From contig CASEFA010000018.1 in assembly GCA_949287095.1 (NCBI GenBank), positions 1 to 64,000 of the forward strand: a stretch of DNA of 64,000 nucleotides, written 5' to 3'. Numbering within the stretch: the stretch's first letter is position 1; each line of letters starts with the position of its first letter. A program made the translations under genes and the position numbers. Below the pieces are notes generated by a model, which saw only the letters and a list, made by a program, of their open reading frames with translations, was not told the origin of the DNA and did no database searches. Positions 53,310 through 62,408 of the stretch are shown here, in pieces. This stretch comes from an uncultured Bacillota bacterium. GTDB lineage: Bacteria > Bacillota > Clostridia > Peptostreptococcales > Anaerovoracaceae.

Positions 53310-54305
53310 ATGGCAGAAATAAAATACAGGGAAATATATAAAGTATACGGGAAAGATACGGAGGCAGTAAAAGGATTCAATCTCCACGTAAGAGAAGGGG
53401 AGTTCATCGTTATAGTCGGACCGTCCGGATGCGGGAAATCTACTGTATTAAGGATGACTGCCGGACTGGAAAAGGCTACTAAAGGGAAAATTTACTTAAA
53501 CAATAAGGATATTACAAATACAGAACCTAAAAAAAGAGATATCGCTATGGTATTTCAAAACTACGCTCTTTATGAAAATATGACTGTGTATAATAATCTT
53601 GCTTTTCCCTTAAAAATCAGGCGAATGAAAAAACATGATATTGACGAAAGAGTAAAAAAGACGGCAGAAATGCTGAAAATAATGGATCTTCTCAATAGAA
53701 AACCTTCGGAATTATCCGGTGGAGAACGCCAGAGAACAGCTATCGGCAGAGCAATAATAAGAGAGCCTGAAGCATTTCTTATGGATGAACCGCTATCAAA
53801 CCTGGATGCGAAGCTTAGAATCCGCTTGAGATATGAACTTAAAGCACTTCACAGTAAACTTGGAATTACTACGATATATGTGACGCATGATAAAAGTGAA
53901 GCGATGTTTCTCGCAGATAGAATTGCCGTTATGAGAGATGGTGAAATAATTCAGGTGGGAACACCTGATGAAATATACAGAAAGCCAATAGATTTTTTTG
54001 TCGCAGACTTTTTTGAAGACTATGGACTTAACAGATATGTAACATCCGATGGTGAGTACCTTATAAGAGCAGAAGATATCGATATAAAAGCTGATACTGA
54101 AGCTGAAGGTATTACATCTTCAGGAGAGGAAATCTTTTTATCGGGGAATATATCTTCAAAAGAATTCATGGGAAGTAAAATAATATGGCATGTTACGTGT
54201 GGTGATAAAATGTATATCGTTGCAGGAAAGTCAGACATAGAAGCCTTTGCGCCTGGAGATACGGTCAGCCTTGTTATGAAAGAAAAAAATTTTTTAAGGA
54301 TTTAA
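53310..54305 (+). CDS. ABC importer ATPase (MalK/UgpC type)
   Basis: A 331-residue ATP-binding subunit. Walker A GPSGCGKST, Q-loop MVFQNYALY, signature LSGGERQR, Walker B AFLMDEPLSNLD and the switch His in YVTHDKSEAM. A C-terminal region of about 95 residues replaces the two full OB (TOBE) repeats of MalK and is shorter than usual (MalK about 370). Shared ATPases of this class often serve several importers. Last gene of the island. Confidence 0.92.
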   Translation: MAEIKYREIYKVYGKDTEAVKGFNLHVREGEFIVIVGPSGCGKSTVLRMTAGLEKATKGKIYLNNKDITNTEPKKRDIAMVFQNYALYENMTVYNNLAFPLKIRRMKKHDIDERVKKTAEMLKIMDLLNRKPSELSGGERQRTAIGRAIIREPEAFLMDEPLSNLDAKLRIRLRYELKALHSKLGITTIYVTHDKSEAMFLADRIAVMRDGEIIQVGTPDEIYRKPIDFFVADFFEDYGLNRYVTSDGEYLIRAEDIDIKADTEAEGITSSGEEIFLSGNISSKEFMGSKIIWHVTCGDKMYIVAGKSDIEAFAPGDTVSLVMKEKNFLRI

Positions 54306-54378
54306 CAGAAACCGTTTTAAATTCAGTGTCTTTACGTAATGAACTCCGTACTTTTTTGTTCCAACTCCCGCCGATATA

Positions 54379-54387
54379 TGGTATACT
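54379..54387 (+). promoter_or_regulatory. Extended -10 promoter of pgcA
   Basis: TGGTATACT; a TTGTTC lies 20 bp further up (54356). The start codon begins 8 bp after this element, so the transcript would begin at or next to the ATG. Confidence 0.5.
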
Positions 54388-54394
54388 TGACTCT

Positions 54395-56050
54395 ATGGGA
54401 AACGCTGCGATATATGAAAAATCAGTATCTGAATATAGAAGGTGGCTGGAGAAAACCGAAGGCGACGGGGATACTCAGGCGGAACTGGCGGCTCTTAAGA
54501 ACGAGCCGGAAGAGCTTGCGGAGAGTTTCTATAAGCCGCTTACCTTCGGCACGTCGGGTATCCGGGGAATCCTCGGAGCCGGCACCAACAGGATAAACCG
54601 GTACGTTGTCCGGCGCGTGACTAAAGGCCTGGCTTCGTATCTCCTGTCAGAATGTGCGGAGCCGAAAGCGGTCATTTCATACGACAGCAGGGAGATGTCG
54701 GAGGAGTTTGCGCGCCTGACCGCAAGGGTGCTTTCGGCGGCGGGAGTAAGGGCGTACATATTTCCCGTTCTGACGCCGGTACCTGTTTTGTCCTTTGCTA
54801 TCAGAGAGTTATCCTGCGATGCTGGGATAATGATAACGGCAAGCCACAATCCTAAGATTTTCAACGGCTATAAGGTTTATAACTCCGAAGGCTATCAGGT
54901 GACGGGAGAGGTTGCGGACGATATCCAGAGCCGCATCGAGGCCGTTGACTATTTTGACGAAATACCGGAGTCAACCGATAATATTGAGATATTAAGTGAC
55001 GAGGTCGGCGAGAAGTTCAAGCTGCAGATTTTGTCCGAGATGCCTTTTAACAATAACCGAATATGCAACGAAGAGCTTAAGATTGTCTATACGCCGCTTA
55101 ACGGAGCAGGACGAAATTACGTTGCCGATGTTCTTTCGCGTTCCGGCTTTTCACAGGTTACGGTGGTGCCGTCTCAGGCGGAGCCCGACAGCACTTTCGC
55201 CACGTGCCCCGTTCCCAATCCAGAAAAGATTACCGCATATAATGAGGCGTTTAAGGTTCTCGACGAAACAAAGGGTGATATAATTATCGCCACGGACCCG
55301 GATTCGGACAGGGTGGGGGCTGCTCTCATCCACGACGGAACCAAGGTTTTAATAAGCGGAAACCAGATGGGAATCCTTATGCTGGACTATATGACGAAGT
55401 TTAAGGAGATTAAACCGGATTCATTCATAGTGCGGAGCATCGTGTCCACGCCTCTTGTGGACAGAATAGCCGAGAGGCACGGAATTAAAGTGATAAAGAC
55501 CCTTACGGGGTTTAAATATATCGGAGAAATTATTTCTCTCAACGACAAGGAAGAAAGGGCCGCTGGTTCCTGCTTCTTCGGATTTGAAGAAAGCTGCGGA
55601 TTTCTGCCGGTTCCGTTCATAAGGGATAAGGACGGTATAAGCTCGGCTCTTCTCATCGCGGAAATGGCCGCTTACTATAAGAGCAGGGGAAAGAACCTGA
55701 TGGAGCGGCTTTCGGAGATTTTTAACGAATACGAGGTATGCATAGACAGGGGCAGAAGCTACGCTTTTGAAGGACTTGAAGGCGAAGAAAAGCGCCGGAA
55801 GGTAATGGAGTTTTTCAGAAGCGACAGGCGCGCCCTTCACGGTGTGACCGTCACGGACAAAATCGATTACCTGAAGGACGATACGGGACTGCCGAAAGCC
55901 GACGTTACGGAGCTCATCTTTGACACGGGCGAGCACGCCATAATAAGGCCGTCGGGTACGGAACCGCTCATAAAGGTTTATCTATTCGTAAAGAGTGCGT
56001 CGTCTCCGGCTGCGGAAGCCATAAAGAAGACAATGGACGCTTTTCAATAA
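54395..56050 (+). CDS. pgcA: Phosphoglucomutase/phosphomannomutase family protein
   Basis: A 551-residue phospho-sugar mutase interconverting glucose-1-P and glucose-6-P or similar. The phosphoserine loop is in MITASHNPKIFNGYKV, the Mg site in ATDPDSDRVG, and the sugar loop GFEESCGFL. C-terminal RPSGTEP binds the phosphate. The ATG at 54395 gives the usual N-terminal length but has no Shine-Dalgarno; see the promoter entry. It marks the return to normal base composition after the island. Confidence 0.9.
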   Translation: MGNAAIYEKSVSEYRRWLEKTEGDGDTQAELAALKNEPEELAESFYKPLTFGTSGIRGILGAGTNRINRYVVRRVTKGLASYLLSECAEPKAVISYDSREMSEEFARLTARVLSAAGVRAYIFPVLTPVPVLSFAIRELSCDAGIMITASHNPKIFNGYKVYNSEGYQVTGEVADDIQSRIEAVDYFDEIPESTDNIEILSDEVGEKFKLQILSEMPFNNNRICNEELKIVYTPLNGAGRNYVADVLSRSGFSQVTVVPSQAEPDSTFATCPVPNPEKITAYNEAFKVLDETKGDIIIATDPDSDRVGAALIHDGTKVLISGNQMGILMLDYMTKFKEIKPDSFIVRSIVSTPLVDRIAERHGIKVIKTLTGFKYIGEIISLNDKEERAAGSCFFGFEESCGFLPVPFIRDKDGISSALLIAEMAAYYKSRGKNLMERLSEIFNEYEVCIDRGRSYAFEGLEGEEKRRKVMEFFRSDRRALHGVTVTDKIDYLKDDTGLPKADVTELIFDTGEHAIIRPSGTEPLIKVYLFVKSASSPAAEAIKKTMDAFQ

Positions 56051-56070
56051 ACATTCAGGAGGACAGATTA

Positions 56071-58695
56071 ATGGAAAAACTTGGACTTAACGATATAAGA
56101 AGGATGTTCAGGGAGTTTTACGTGAGCAAGGAGCATTATCCTGCAAAGAGCGCGTCTCTGATTCCGCAGAACGACCGCTCCCTTCTTCTCATTAACTCCG
56201 GAATGGCGCCTCTGAAGCCTTACTTTGCAGGACTTGAGACGCCGCCGGCAAAGCGCATGACCACATGTCAGAAGTGCATCAGAACCGGAGATATAGAAAA
56301 CGTCGGAAAGACTGCACGCCACGGCACGTTCTTCGAGATGCTGGGTAACTTCTCCTTCGGAGATTACTTTAAGGAGCAGTCCCTGACCTGGGGATGGGAG
56401 TTCATAACCGAATATCTCAAGCTTCCTGAGGAGAGACTCTGGGCTTCCGTCTACGAGGACGACGACGACGCTTACGAGATCTGGAAGAAACTCGGTGTGC
56501 CAGAGGAGAGAATCGTAAGACTGGGAAAGGACGATAACTTCTGGGAAATCGGTCTGGGACCTTGCGGCCCGTGCTCCGAGATATACTTCGACAGAGGAGA
56601 GGAGTACGGCTGCGGAAAGCCTGACTGCAAGCCGGGCTGCGAGTGCGACAGATATATAGAGTTCTGGAATCACGTTTTCACGCAGTTTTCGAGGGAAGAG
56701 GACGGAACCTACACGGATCTGGCTCATCCTAATATCGACACGGGAATGGGCCTTGAGAGAATCGCCTGCATCTGTCAGGGAGTTGACTCCATATTTGACA
56801 TAGATACTATCAAATACATCAGAGACGGAGTTACGGAGCTTGCGAAGATTGACTATAAAGACGGAGAGCTTCCTACGGACGTTTCGGTCCGCATCATAAC
56901 CGACCATCTCAGGTCCATGGTATTTATGATAGGAGACGGAATCATTCCTTCCAACGAGGGAAGAGGCTACGTTCTTCGCCGCCTCATAAGGCGCGCCGCC
57001 CGTCACGGAAAGCTTTTAGGAATCAAAGGCGGTTTCCTTTCGGGTCTCGTCGACAGAGTAGTTAAAGTTTCGGGTGAGGCTTATCCTGAAATTGCCGAAA
57101 AGCAGGAATACATTAAGAAGATAATATCCGTGGAGGAGGAGAAGTTCGCTTCAACCATCGACCAGGGAACTTCCATTATCGGAGAATACATCGAAGAACT
57201 GAAGATTTCCGGAAAGACCGTTCTCGACGGAGAGAAGGTGTTCAGACTTTACGATACCTACGGATTCCCGCCGGAGCTTACTGAGGAGATTCTTGAAGAA
57301 GAGGGCTTCGGATTCGACAAAGACGGCTTTGCCGCACACATGGAAAAGCAGAAGGAAATGGCAAGAGCGGGAAGAAAGGCTGCAGACGAGGAGGGCTGGA
57401 AGGAAGCCGTCACCGCCGTTGACGTGCCGGAGACCATTTTCGTAGGATATAAGGCTGCGGAATTTGACGGGGAAATCCTCGCCATGACCGGAGAAGCAGG
57501 AACTGTCTCAAAGGCGGAGGCCGGACAGACCGTGACCGTATATCTGGATCAGACTCCGTTCTACGCTGAAGGAGGCGGACAGGTTTGCGATAAAGGAATT
57601 ATGTCAACTCTTGACGGAGAGTCCTCCGCAAAAGTCGTTTCCGTTACTAAATCCCACGGCGTATACGCCCACAGAGTGGAGGTGACAAAGGGAGCCCTTT
57701 CCGAAGGAGACGTTGTTAAATGCTGCGTTGACGTTCTCAGAAGGAACTCCTCTGCAAGAAATCACACGGCAACCCATCTCCTCCACGCCGCCCTTCGCAA
57801 AATCGTGGGAAGCCATGTTCAGCAGGCAGGCTCCTTTGTAAGCGATGAAGCGCTGCGTTTTGACTTTACGCACTTTGAAGCCGTAACGGCGGAACAGCTT
57901 AAAGAAGTTGAAAACATGGTCAACGAGAACATCCTCAGATTTATACCTGTGGAGGCTGCCGAGATGACCATGGACGAGGCCAGAGCAAAGGGGGCAATGG
58001 CGCTCTTCGGCGAAAAGTACGGCGATATCGTGAGAATGGTAAGTTGCGGAGACGTGAGCAGAGAACTCTGCGGAGGTATCCACGTAGGCAACACCGGTCA
58101 GATAGGAGCTTTCAAGATAGTATCCGAGGCGGGAGTTGCTTCCGGAGTAAGAAGAATAGAGGCCGTAACGGGTCTGGGACTTCTGAAAAGGGAAGAGGCT
58201 GAGGAAGCTGCCATAAAGGATGCTTCTGCGGCGCTTAAGACGGTTCCAGCATCCCTTGCGGAAAAGGCGGCTGCAACGGCGGCGGAACTTAAGGCTGTGA
58301 AGAAGGAGCTTGACGAGGCGAAGAAGGCCGCAATGGGTGACGCAGCGGGAGACCTTTATGAAAACGCTAAGGAGATAAACGGAAAGAAGCTCATAACCGT
58401 TAAATTCGACGGTGCGGGAATAGACGAGCTGAGAAGTCTTTCCGACGATATAAAGAAGAAGTATAAGGGAGTTGTAATGGTTCTCGCCGCAGTGAACGAG
58501 CCTAAGGTTACGTTCCTCGTATCAGTAACGGACGATCTGGTGGAGGCCGGAGTTCACGCAGGAAAGCTTGTTAAGGAAATAGCGGCGGCCTGCGGCGGAG
58601 GAGGCGGCGGTAAAGCCGACATGGCTCAGGCAGGCGCAAAAGACTCTTCTAAAATTTCTGACGCATTTACTGTTGCGGAATCGCTTTTGAAGTAG
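56071..58695 (+). CDS. alaS: Alanine-tRNA ligase
   Basis: An 874-residue class II synthetase. The catalytic core has motif 1 region NSGMAPLKPYFAG and RTGDIENVGKTARHGTFFEMLGN; the editing domain has HTATHLLHAAL and CGGIHVGNTGQIG; the C-terminal DHHA1 domain ends GGGGGGKADMAQAGAKD. The full length is normal. CAGGAGG precedes the ATG by 10 bp. No T-box leader: the gap to pgcA is only 20 bp. Confidence 0.97.
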   Translation: MEKLGLNDIRRMFREFYVSKEHYPAKSASLIPQNDRSLLLINSGMAPLKPYFAGLETPPAKRMTTCQKCIRTGDIENVGKTARHGTFFEMLGNFSFGDYFKEQSLTWGWEFITEYLKLPEERLWASVYEDDDDAYEIWKKLGVPEERIVRLGKDDNFWEIGLGPCGPCSEIYFDRGEEYGCGKPDCKPGCECDRYIEFWNHVFTQFSREEDGTYTDLAHPNIDTGMGLERIACICQGVDSIFDIDTIKYIRDGVTELAKIDYKDGELPTDVSVRIITDHLRSMVFMIGDGIIPSNEGRGYVLRRLIRRAARHGKLLGIKGGFLSGLVDRVVKVSGEAYPEIAEKQEYIKKIISVEEEKFASTIDQGTSIIGEYIEELKISGKTVLDGEKVFRLYDTYGFPPELTEEILEEEGFGFDKDGFAAHMEKQKEMARAGRKAADEEGWKEAVTAVDVPETIFVGYKAAEFDGEILAMTGEAGTVSKAEAGQTVTVYLDQTPFYAEGGGQVCDKGIMSTLDGESSAKVVSVTKSHGVYAHRVEVTKGALSEGDVVKCCVDVLRRNSSARNHTATHLLHAALRKIVGSHVQQAGSFVSDEALRFDFTHFEAVTAEQLKEVENMVNENILRFIPVEAAEMTMDEARAKGAMALFGEKYGDIVRMVSCGDVSRELCGGIHVGNTGQIGAFKIVSEAGVASGVRRIEAVTGLGLLKREEAEEAAIKDASAALKTVPASLAEKAAATAAELKAVKKELDEAKKAAMGDAAGDLYENAKEINGKKLITVKFDGAGIDELRSLSDDIKKKYKGVVMVLAAVNEPKVTFLVSVTDDLVEAGVHAGKLVKEIAAACGGGGGGKADMAQAGAKDSSKISDAFTVAESLLK

Positions 58696-58701
58696 TATAA
58701 T
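58673..58701 (+). promoter_or_regulatory. Promoter for ireB-ruvX within the end of alaS
   Basis: TTGCGG (58673-58678), 17-bp spacer, perfect TATAAT (58696-58701). It gives the two downstream genes expression independent of alaS. Confidence 0.65.
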
Positions 58702-58732
58702 CAAGGTAGACCATTAAAGGAGGTTCGTGATT

Positions 58733-58978
58733 ATGGAAAGAAAGACTATAATGTTTGATGCAGCTAAGACTCAGCAGAAGACCACCAGAGAAGTTCTGGA
58801 GGAAGTTTACGCAGCTCTGGAAGAAAGAGGATATAACGGTATCGACCAGATGGTCGGGTACATTCTTTCCGGCGACCCTTCCTACATTACCAGTCACAAT
58901 AATGCCAGGATGATGATTAGCCGTATAGACAGAGACGATCTCGTAGAAGAAATTCTGAAAGAGTATCTTAAGAAATAG
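58733..58978 (+). CDS. ireB: IreB-family regulatory phosphoprotein
   Basis: An 81-residue protein of the UPF0297/IreB family, a small substrate of PASTA Ser/Thr kinases (IreK/PrkC) that influences cell-wall stress and cephalosporin tolerance in Enterococcus. Diagnostic GYNGIDQMVGYILSGDPSYI, then NARMMISRIDRDDLVEEIL. The ATG at 58733 follows AAAGGAGG; the in-frame GTG at 58727 is too close to it. alaS-ireB-ruvX is a conserved Firmicute order. Confidence 0.95.
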   Translation: MERKTIMFDAAKTQQKTTREVLEEVYAALEERGYNGIDQMVGYILSGDPSYITSHNNARMMISRIDRDDLVEEILKEYLKK

Positions 58979-58989
58979 TTTACCGCAGG

Positions 58990-59014
58990 AGCGGCAGGGT
59001 TAACCTGCCGCTTT
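58990..59014 (+). terminator. Hairpin between ireB and ruvX
   Basis: AGCGGCAGGTT and its exact complement (58990-59011) followed by TTT. Very strong stem, short T tail; probably a partial terminator. Confidence 0.7.
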
Positions 59015-59034
59015 TCGTGATTAAAGGAGAATAA

Positions 59035-59463
59035 ATGAGAAAAATTGCTCTTGACGTAGGAGATAAGACCATAGGTGTGGCGTTAAGCGACGAGCTTGGA
59101 ATTACGGGGCAGGGACTTACCACCATCGAAAGAGTCGGAATCAGGAAGGACTGCGGTAAGGTTATGGATCTCATAAGGGAATATGACTGCGATACGGTGG
59201 TCATAGGACTTCCACTGAATCTGAACGGAACCGACAGCGTTCAGACCGAAAAGGTGAGAGTGTTCAGAACCATGCTGGAGAATAAGATGAGAAGCACCGG
59301 CATGCAAAAGGTGAACGTGGTCTGGCAGGACGAAAGGTTCACTACCGTAATGGCTGAAAGAGTTCTCATAGACGCTGACGTGAGCCGCAAGAAGAGAAAG
59401 GACGTAATCGATAAACAGGCTGCGGTTATTATCATGCAGAGCTATCTTGATTCGCAGAGATAG
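59035..59463 (+). CDS. ruvX: Putative Holliday junction resolvase / rRNA-processing nuclease YqgF
   Basis: A 142-residue RNase H-fold protein (RuvX/YqgF). The motifs IALDVGDKTIGVALSDELG, VVIGLPLNLNG and WQDERFTT contain the acidic catalytic residues. The family is linked to 16S rRNA 5' maturation and DNA repair. Short AAAGGAG before the ATG. A possible hairpin at 59464-59508 follows the stop. Confidence 0.95.
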   Translation: MRKIALDVGDKTIGVALSDELGITGQGLTTIERVGIRKDCGKVMDLIREYDCDTVVIGLPLNLNGTDSVQTEKVRVFRTMLENKMRSTGMQKVNVVWQDERFTTVMAERVLIDADVSRKKRKDVIDKQAAVIIMQSYLDSQR

Positions 59464-59671
59464 TTTTACGAACGATAATATCATGACTGCATTTTATAGT
59501 TCGGTAAAATAGCGATTTTCGTCTCATTTTAAAATTTAAAACATGTTAAAATCGGGATTTTTCTGAACGAACGTTGAATTGGAAATGCAGGTGTGATAAA
59601 TTTATTATGCCTGCTTTTTTAGCGTAAAAAATCTGCAGGCTGTATGCGTTTTTTGTAAATGGAGGATAAAG
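59464..59671 (+). promoter_or_regulatory. purE leader with competing hairpins
   Basis: 208 bp without a gene. Hairpins: 59464-59508 (TTTTAC-GAAC with GTTC-GGTAAAA); 59513-59519/59548-59554 (CGATTTT/AAAATCG); a terminator 59587-59620; and a competing hairpin 59609-59640. TTGAAT at 59574 with TAAATT 17 bp on (59597-59602) could be a promoter. No known purine, PRPP or ppGpp riboswitch consensus was found. Confidence 0.55.
59587..59620 (+). terminator. Intrinsic terminator in the purE leader
   Basis: A 14-bp stem with G-U pairs (59587-59600 with 59601-59614, almost no loop) followed by six T residues (59615-59620). Its 3' strand GCCTGC and T tract can instead pair with 59625-59640. Confidence 0.65.
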
Positions 59672-60166
59672 ATGAAAAAGATCGGAATCATAATGGGAAG
59701 CGACAGCGACCTTCCCGTAGTGGAAAAAGCCATAAACCAGCTTTCTGAGCTTGAGATACCTTACGAGGTTCACGTATACTCGGCTCATAGAACGCCGGTA
59801 CAGGTTAAGGAGTTCACCGAGAAGGCGAGAGAAAACGGTTTCGGAGCCATAATCGCAGCTGCAGGAAAGGCTGCCCATCTTGCCGGTTCAATTGCCGCCT
59901 CTACGACTCTTCCGGTTATAGGAATACCTGTAAAGTCATCCACCCTTGACGGTCTGGACGCGCTCCTTTCCACGGTTCAGATGCCGGGAGGAATTCCCGT
60001 TGCAACAGTTGCCATAGACGGCGCGCAGAATGCGGCTCTTCTTGCAGCTCAGATTCTCGCCGTGGAGGATGCGGACCTTGCCGAAAAGCTTGACGCGCAG
60101 AGAAAGACTGCCGCAGAAAAGGTTCTTGCTAAGAACGCCGATCTTGAGAATAAATTTAATAAATAA
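59672..60166 (+). CDS. purE: N5-carboxyaminoimidazole ribonucleotide mutase
   Basis: A 164-residue class I PurE, which moves the carboxyl group to C4 of the imidazole in de novo purine synthesis. [19 protein letters not shown] and [12 protein letters not shown] are diagnostic. AATGGAGGATAAAG lies upstream. It is the first gene of the purine operon; no purK lies next to it. Confidence 0.97.
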   Translation: MKKIGIIMGSDSDLPVVEKAINQLSELEIPYEVHVYSAHRTPVQVKEFTEKARENGFGAIIAAAGKAAHLAGSIAASTTLPVIGIPVKSSTLDGLDALLSTVQMPGGIPVATVAIDGAQNAALLAAQILAVEDADLAEKLDAQRKTAAEKVLAKNADLENKFNK

Positions 60167-60200
60167 TGTTTCATCGGATATTTACCAGGAGGAAAATGAA

Positions 60201-60917
60201 ATGAGTGTAGAAAAAAGAGAACAGATGTATGAGGGAAAGGCAAAGAAGGTATATGCTACAGACGATCCGGAACTGTGCATAGTTTCCTATAAGGACGACG
60301 CCACCGCTTTCAACGGCCAGAAGAAGGGCACCATCTTAGGAAAGGGCGCAATCAACAACAGAGTTACCAACTATCTCATGAAGATGCTGGAGGAAAAAGG
60401 CATACCTACACACTTTGTCGAGGAGCTTAACGACAGAGAAACAGTTGTTAAGAGAGTGTCCATCGTACCTCTGGAAGTTATAGCCAGAAACGTTGCTGCA
60501 GGCTCCCTTGCCAAGAGACTGGGTCTCGAGGAAGGATTCAGAATGCCTAAGACGGTTCTCGAATTCTGCTACAAGGACGACGACCTGGGAGATCCTATGG
60601 TAAACGACTATCACATTCTGGCCATGGGATACGCCACCGAGGAAGAACTTGAAACCATCAAAGACTACGCTCTTAAGGTAAACGATATACTTACAAAGTA
60701 TCTTGCGGAAGTCGGCATCGACCTTATAGACTTCAAGCTTGAGTTCGGAAAGACCTCTGACGGAACCATCGTTCTCGCAGACGAGATTTCCCCTGATACC
60801 TGCCGCTTCTGGGACGCAAAGACCGGAGAAAAGCTGGATAAGGACAGATTCAGAAGAGACCTGGGCAACGTCGAAGGGGCGTATGCGGAAGTAAGAAAAA
60901 GACTTTTAGGCGAATAG
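60201..60917 (+). CDS. purC: SAICAR synthetase
   Basis: A 238-residue phosphoribosylaminoimidazole-succinocarboxamide synthase. Typical [28 protein letters not shown] and the metal/ATP-binding [16 protein letters not shown]. The start at 60201 has CAGGAGGAAAATG upstream. 34 bp after purE. Confidence 0.97.
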   Translation: MSVEKREQMYEGKAKKVYATDDPELCIVSYKDDATAFNGQKKGTILGKGAINNRVTNYLMKMLEEKGIPTHFVEELNDRETVVKRVSIVPLEVIARNVAAGSLAKRLGLEEGFRMPKTVLEFCYKDDDLGDPMVNDYHILAMGYATEEELETIKDYALKVNDILTKYLAEVGIDLIDFKLEFGKTSDGTIVLADEISPDTCRFWDAKTGEKLDKDRFRRDLGNVEGAYAEVRKRLLGE

Positions 60918-60941
60918 TAACATAACGGGAGAAAACGAAAA

Positions 60942-62387
60942 ATGAGCAGTTTAAGAGAAGAATGCGGCGTATTCGGAGTGTTCGGCGCCGAGAGACAGAA
61001 TGTGGCAAGCACAACATATTACGGACTTTTTGCTCTTCAGCACAGAGGACAGGAGAGCTGCGGTATCGTTGTCAACGACGACGGAGTTTTCAACTACTAC
61101 AAAGACAGCGGACTTGTAAACGACGTGTTCACACCTGAGATTTTAGAAAACCTCGGCTTCGGAAATATGGCGGTGGGCCACGTAAGATACGGCACCACAG
61201 GCGCAAGCGACAGACTTAATTCCCAGCCGGTAGTCATAAACCATCACAAGGGCAGGATGGCTCTTGCCCATAACGGAAACCTGGTTAATTCCTACGAGCT
61301 GAGACAGGAGCTGGAACTTGCAGGTTCCATTTTCCATACCACCAGCGACACCGAAGTAATCTCATACATCATAACCAAGGAGCGCATCGCCACCGATTCC
61401 ATAGAGTCGGCCGTAAACAAGACCATGGATAAGATAAAGGGCGCGTATTCTCTGGTTATCATGAGCCCGGCAAAGCTTATAGCTGTAAGAGACCCTCACG
61501 GCTTCAGACCTCTCTGCTACGGCGTGACTTCCGACGGAACGTACATCATCGCATCGGAGACATGCGCTCTCGATTCCGTAAGCGCCAAGTACGTGAGAGA
61601 TGTTGAACCTGGAGAAATCCTCATATTCGAAAAGGATGGCATAAGATCCATAAAGGATCACTGCGGCAAAGCGCCTAAGAAGCTCTGCATATTCGAGCAT
61701 ATCTATTTTGCACGTCCTGACTCCGTAGTGGACGGCGTCAGCGTACACGAAGCCAGAATGAAGGCCGGCGCATGCCTTGCAATGGAGCATCCCGTTCAGG
61801 CCGACGTTGTAATAGGGGTACCTGATTCGGGACTTTCGGCAGCCATGGGATACGCCAAGCAGTCCGGGATTCCATACGGCACAGGATTCATAAAGAACAA
61901 ATATATCGGCAGAACGTTTATCGCGCCGGGGCAGAAGACGAGAGAGGACAAAGTCAGAATCAAGCTTAACGTACTGGCTGAAACAGTCAAAGGAAAGAGA
62001 GTCGTTCTCGTGGACGATTCCATAGTGAGAGGAACCACCATCACGAGAATCGTAAGCCTTCTCAGAGAGGCAGGCGCAACGGAGGTTCACGTAAGATCTT
62101 CAGCTCCACCGTTTACCAATCCTTGCTACTACGGAACGGACATCGATTCCAGGGAAAACCTCATCGCATGTAAGTACGAGCTTTCCGAAATCGCAGGAAT
62201 CGTAGGCGCGGACAGCGTGGGATATCTGAGCGTGGATCACCTCTACATGCTCATCGGAACCACTCCGGGAGTAGGATACTGCGACAGCTGCTTCAGCGGG
62301 GAGTATCCGACGGAGGTTCCTGCCGTTACCCATAAGAACAGATTTGAAACGAAGATAAGCGAAAACAAGGATAAAGATAACGAATAG
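60942..62387 (+). CDS. purF: Amidophosphoribosyltransferase
   Basis: A 481-residue first enzyme of purine synthesis. A short propeptide (MSSLREE) precedes the nucleophile Cys8 (CGVFGVFG) of the glutaminase domain. The PRPP loop is VVLVDDSIVRGTT. The C-terminal cysteines (ENLIACKYEL, YCDSCFSGEYP) with an earlier one indicate the Fe4S4-containing Bacillus-type enzyme. AACGGGAGAAAACG precedes the ATG. Confidence 0.96.
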   Translation: MSSLREECGVFGVFGAERQNVASTTYYGLFALQHRGQESCGIVVNDDGVFNYYKDSGLVNDVFTPEILENLGFGNMAVGHVRYGTTGASDRLNSQPVVINHHKGRMALAHNGNLVNSYELRQELELAGSIFHTTSDTEVISYIITKERIATDSIESAVNKTMDKIKGAYSLVIMSPAKLIAVRDPHGFRPLCYGVTSDGTYIIASETCALDSVSAKYVRDVEPGEILIFEKDGIRSIKDHCGKAPKKLCIFEHIYFARPDSVVDGVSVHEARMKAGACLAMEHPVQADVVIGVPDSGLSAAMGYAKQSGIPYGTGFIKNKYIGRTFIAPGQKTREDKVRIKLNVLAETVKGKRVVLVDDSIVRGTTITRIVSLLREAGATEVHVRSSAPPFTNPCYYGTDIDSRENLIACKYELSEIAGIVGADSVGYLSVDHLYMLIGTTPGVGYCDSCFSGEYPTEVPAVTHKNRFETKISENKDKDNE

Positions 62388-62408
62388 CAGGTGGAAAGGA
62401 GCCTTATC

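Noticed and set aside
56051..56070. T-box leader for alaS
   Set aside because: Only 20 bp separate pgcA and alaS; there is no room for a T-box and no T-box consensus nearby.
59464..59671. Purine, PRPP or ppGpp riboswitch upstream of purE
   Set aside because: The conserved core sequences of these classes were not found; only hairpins without a recognisable aptamer are visible.
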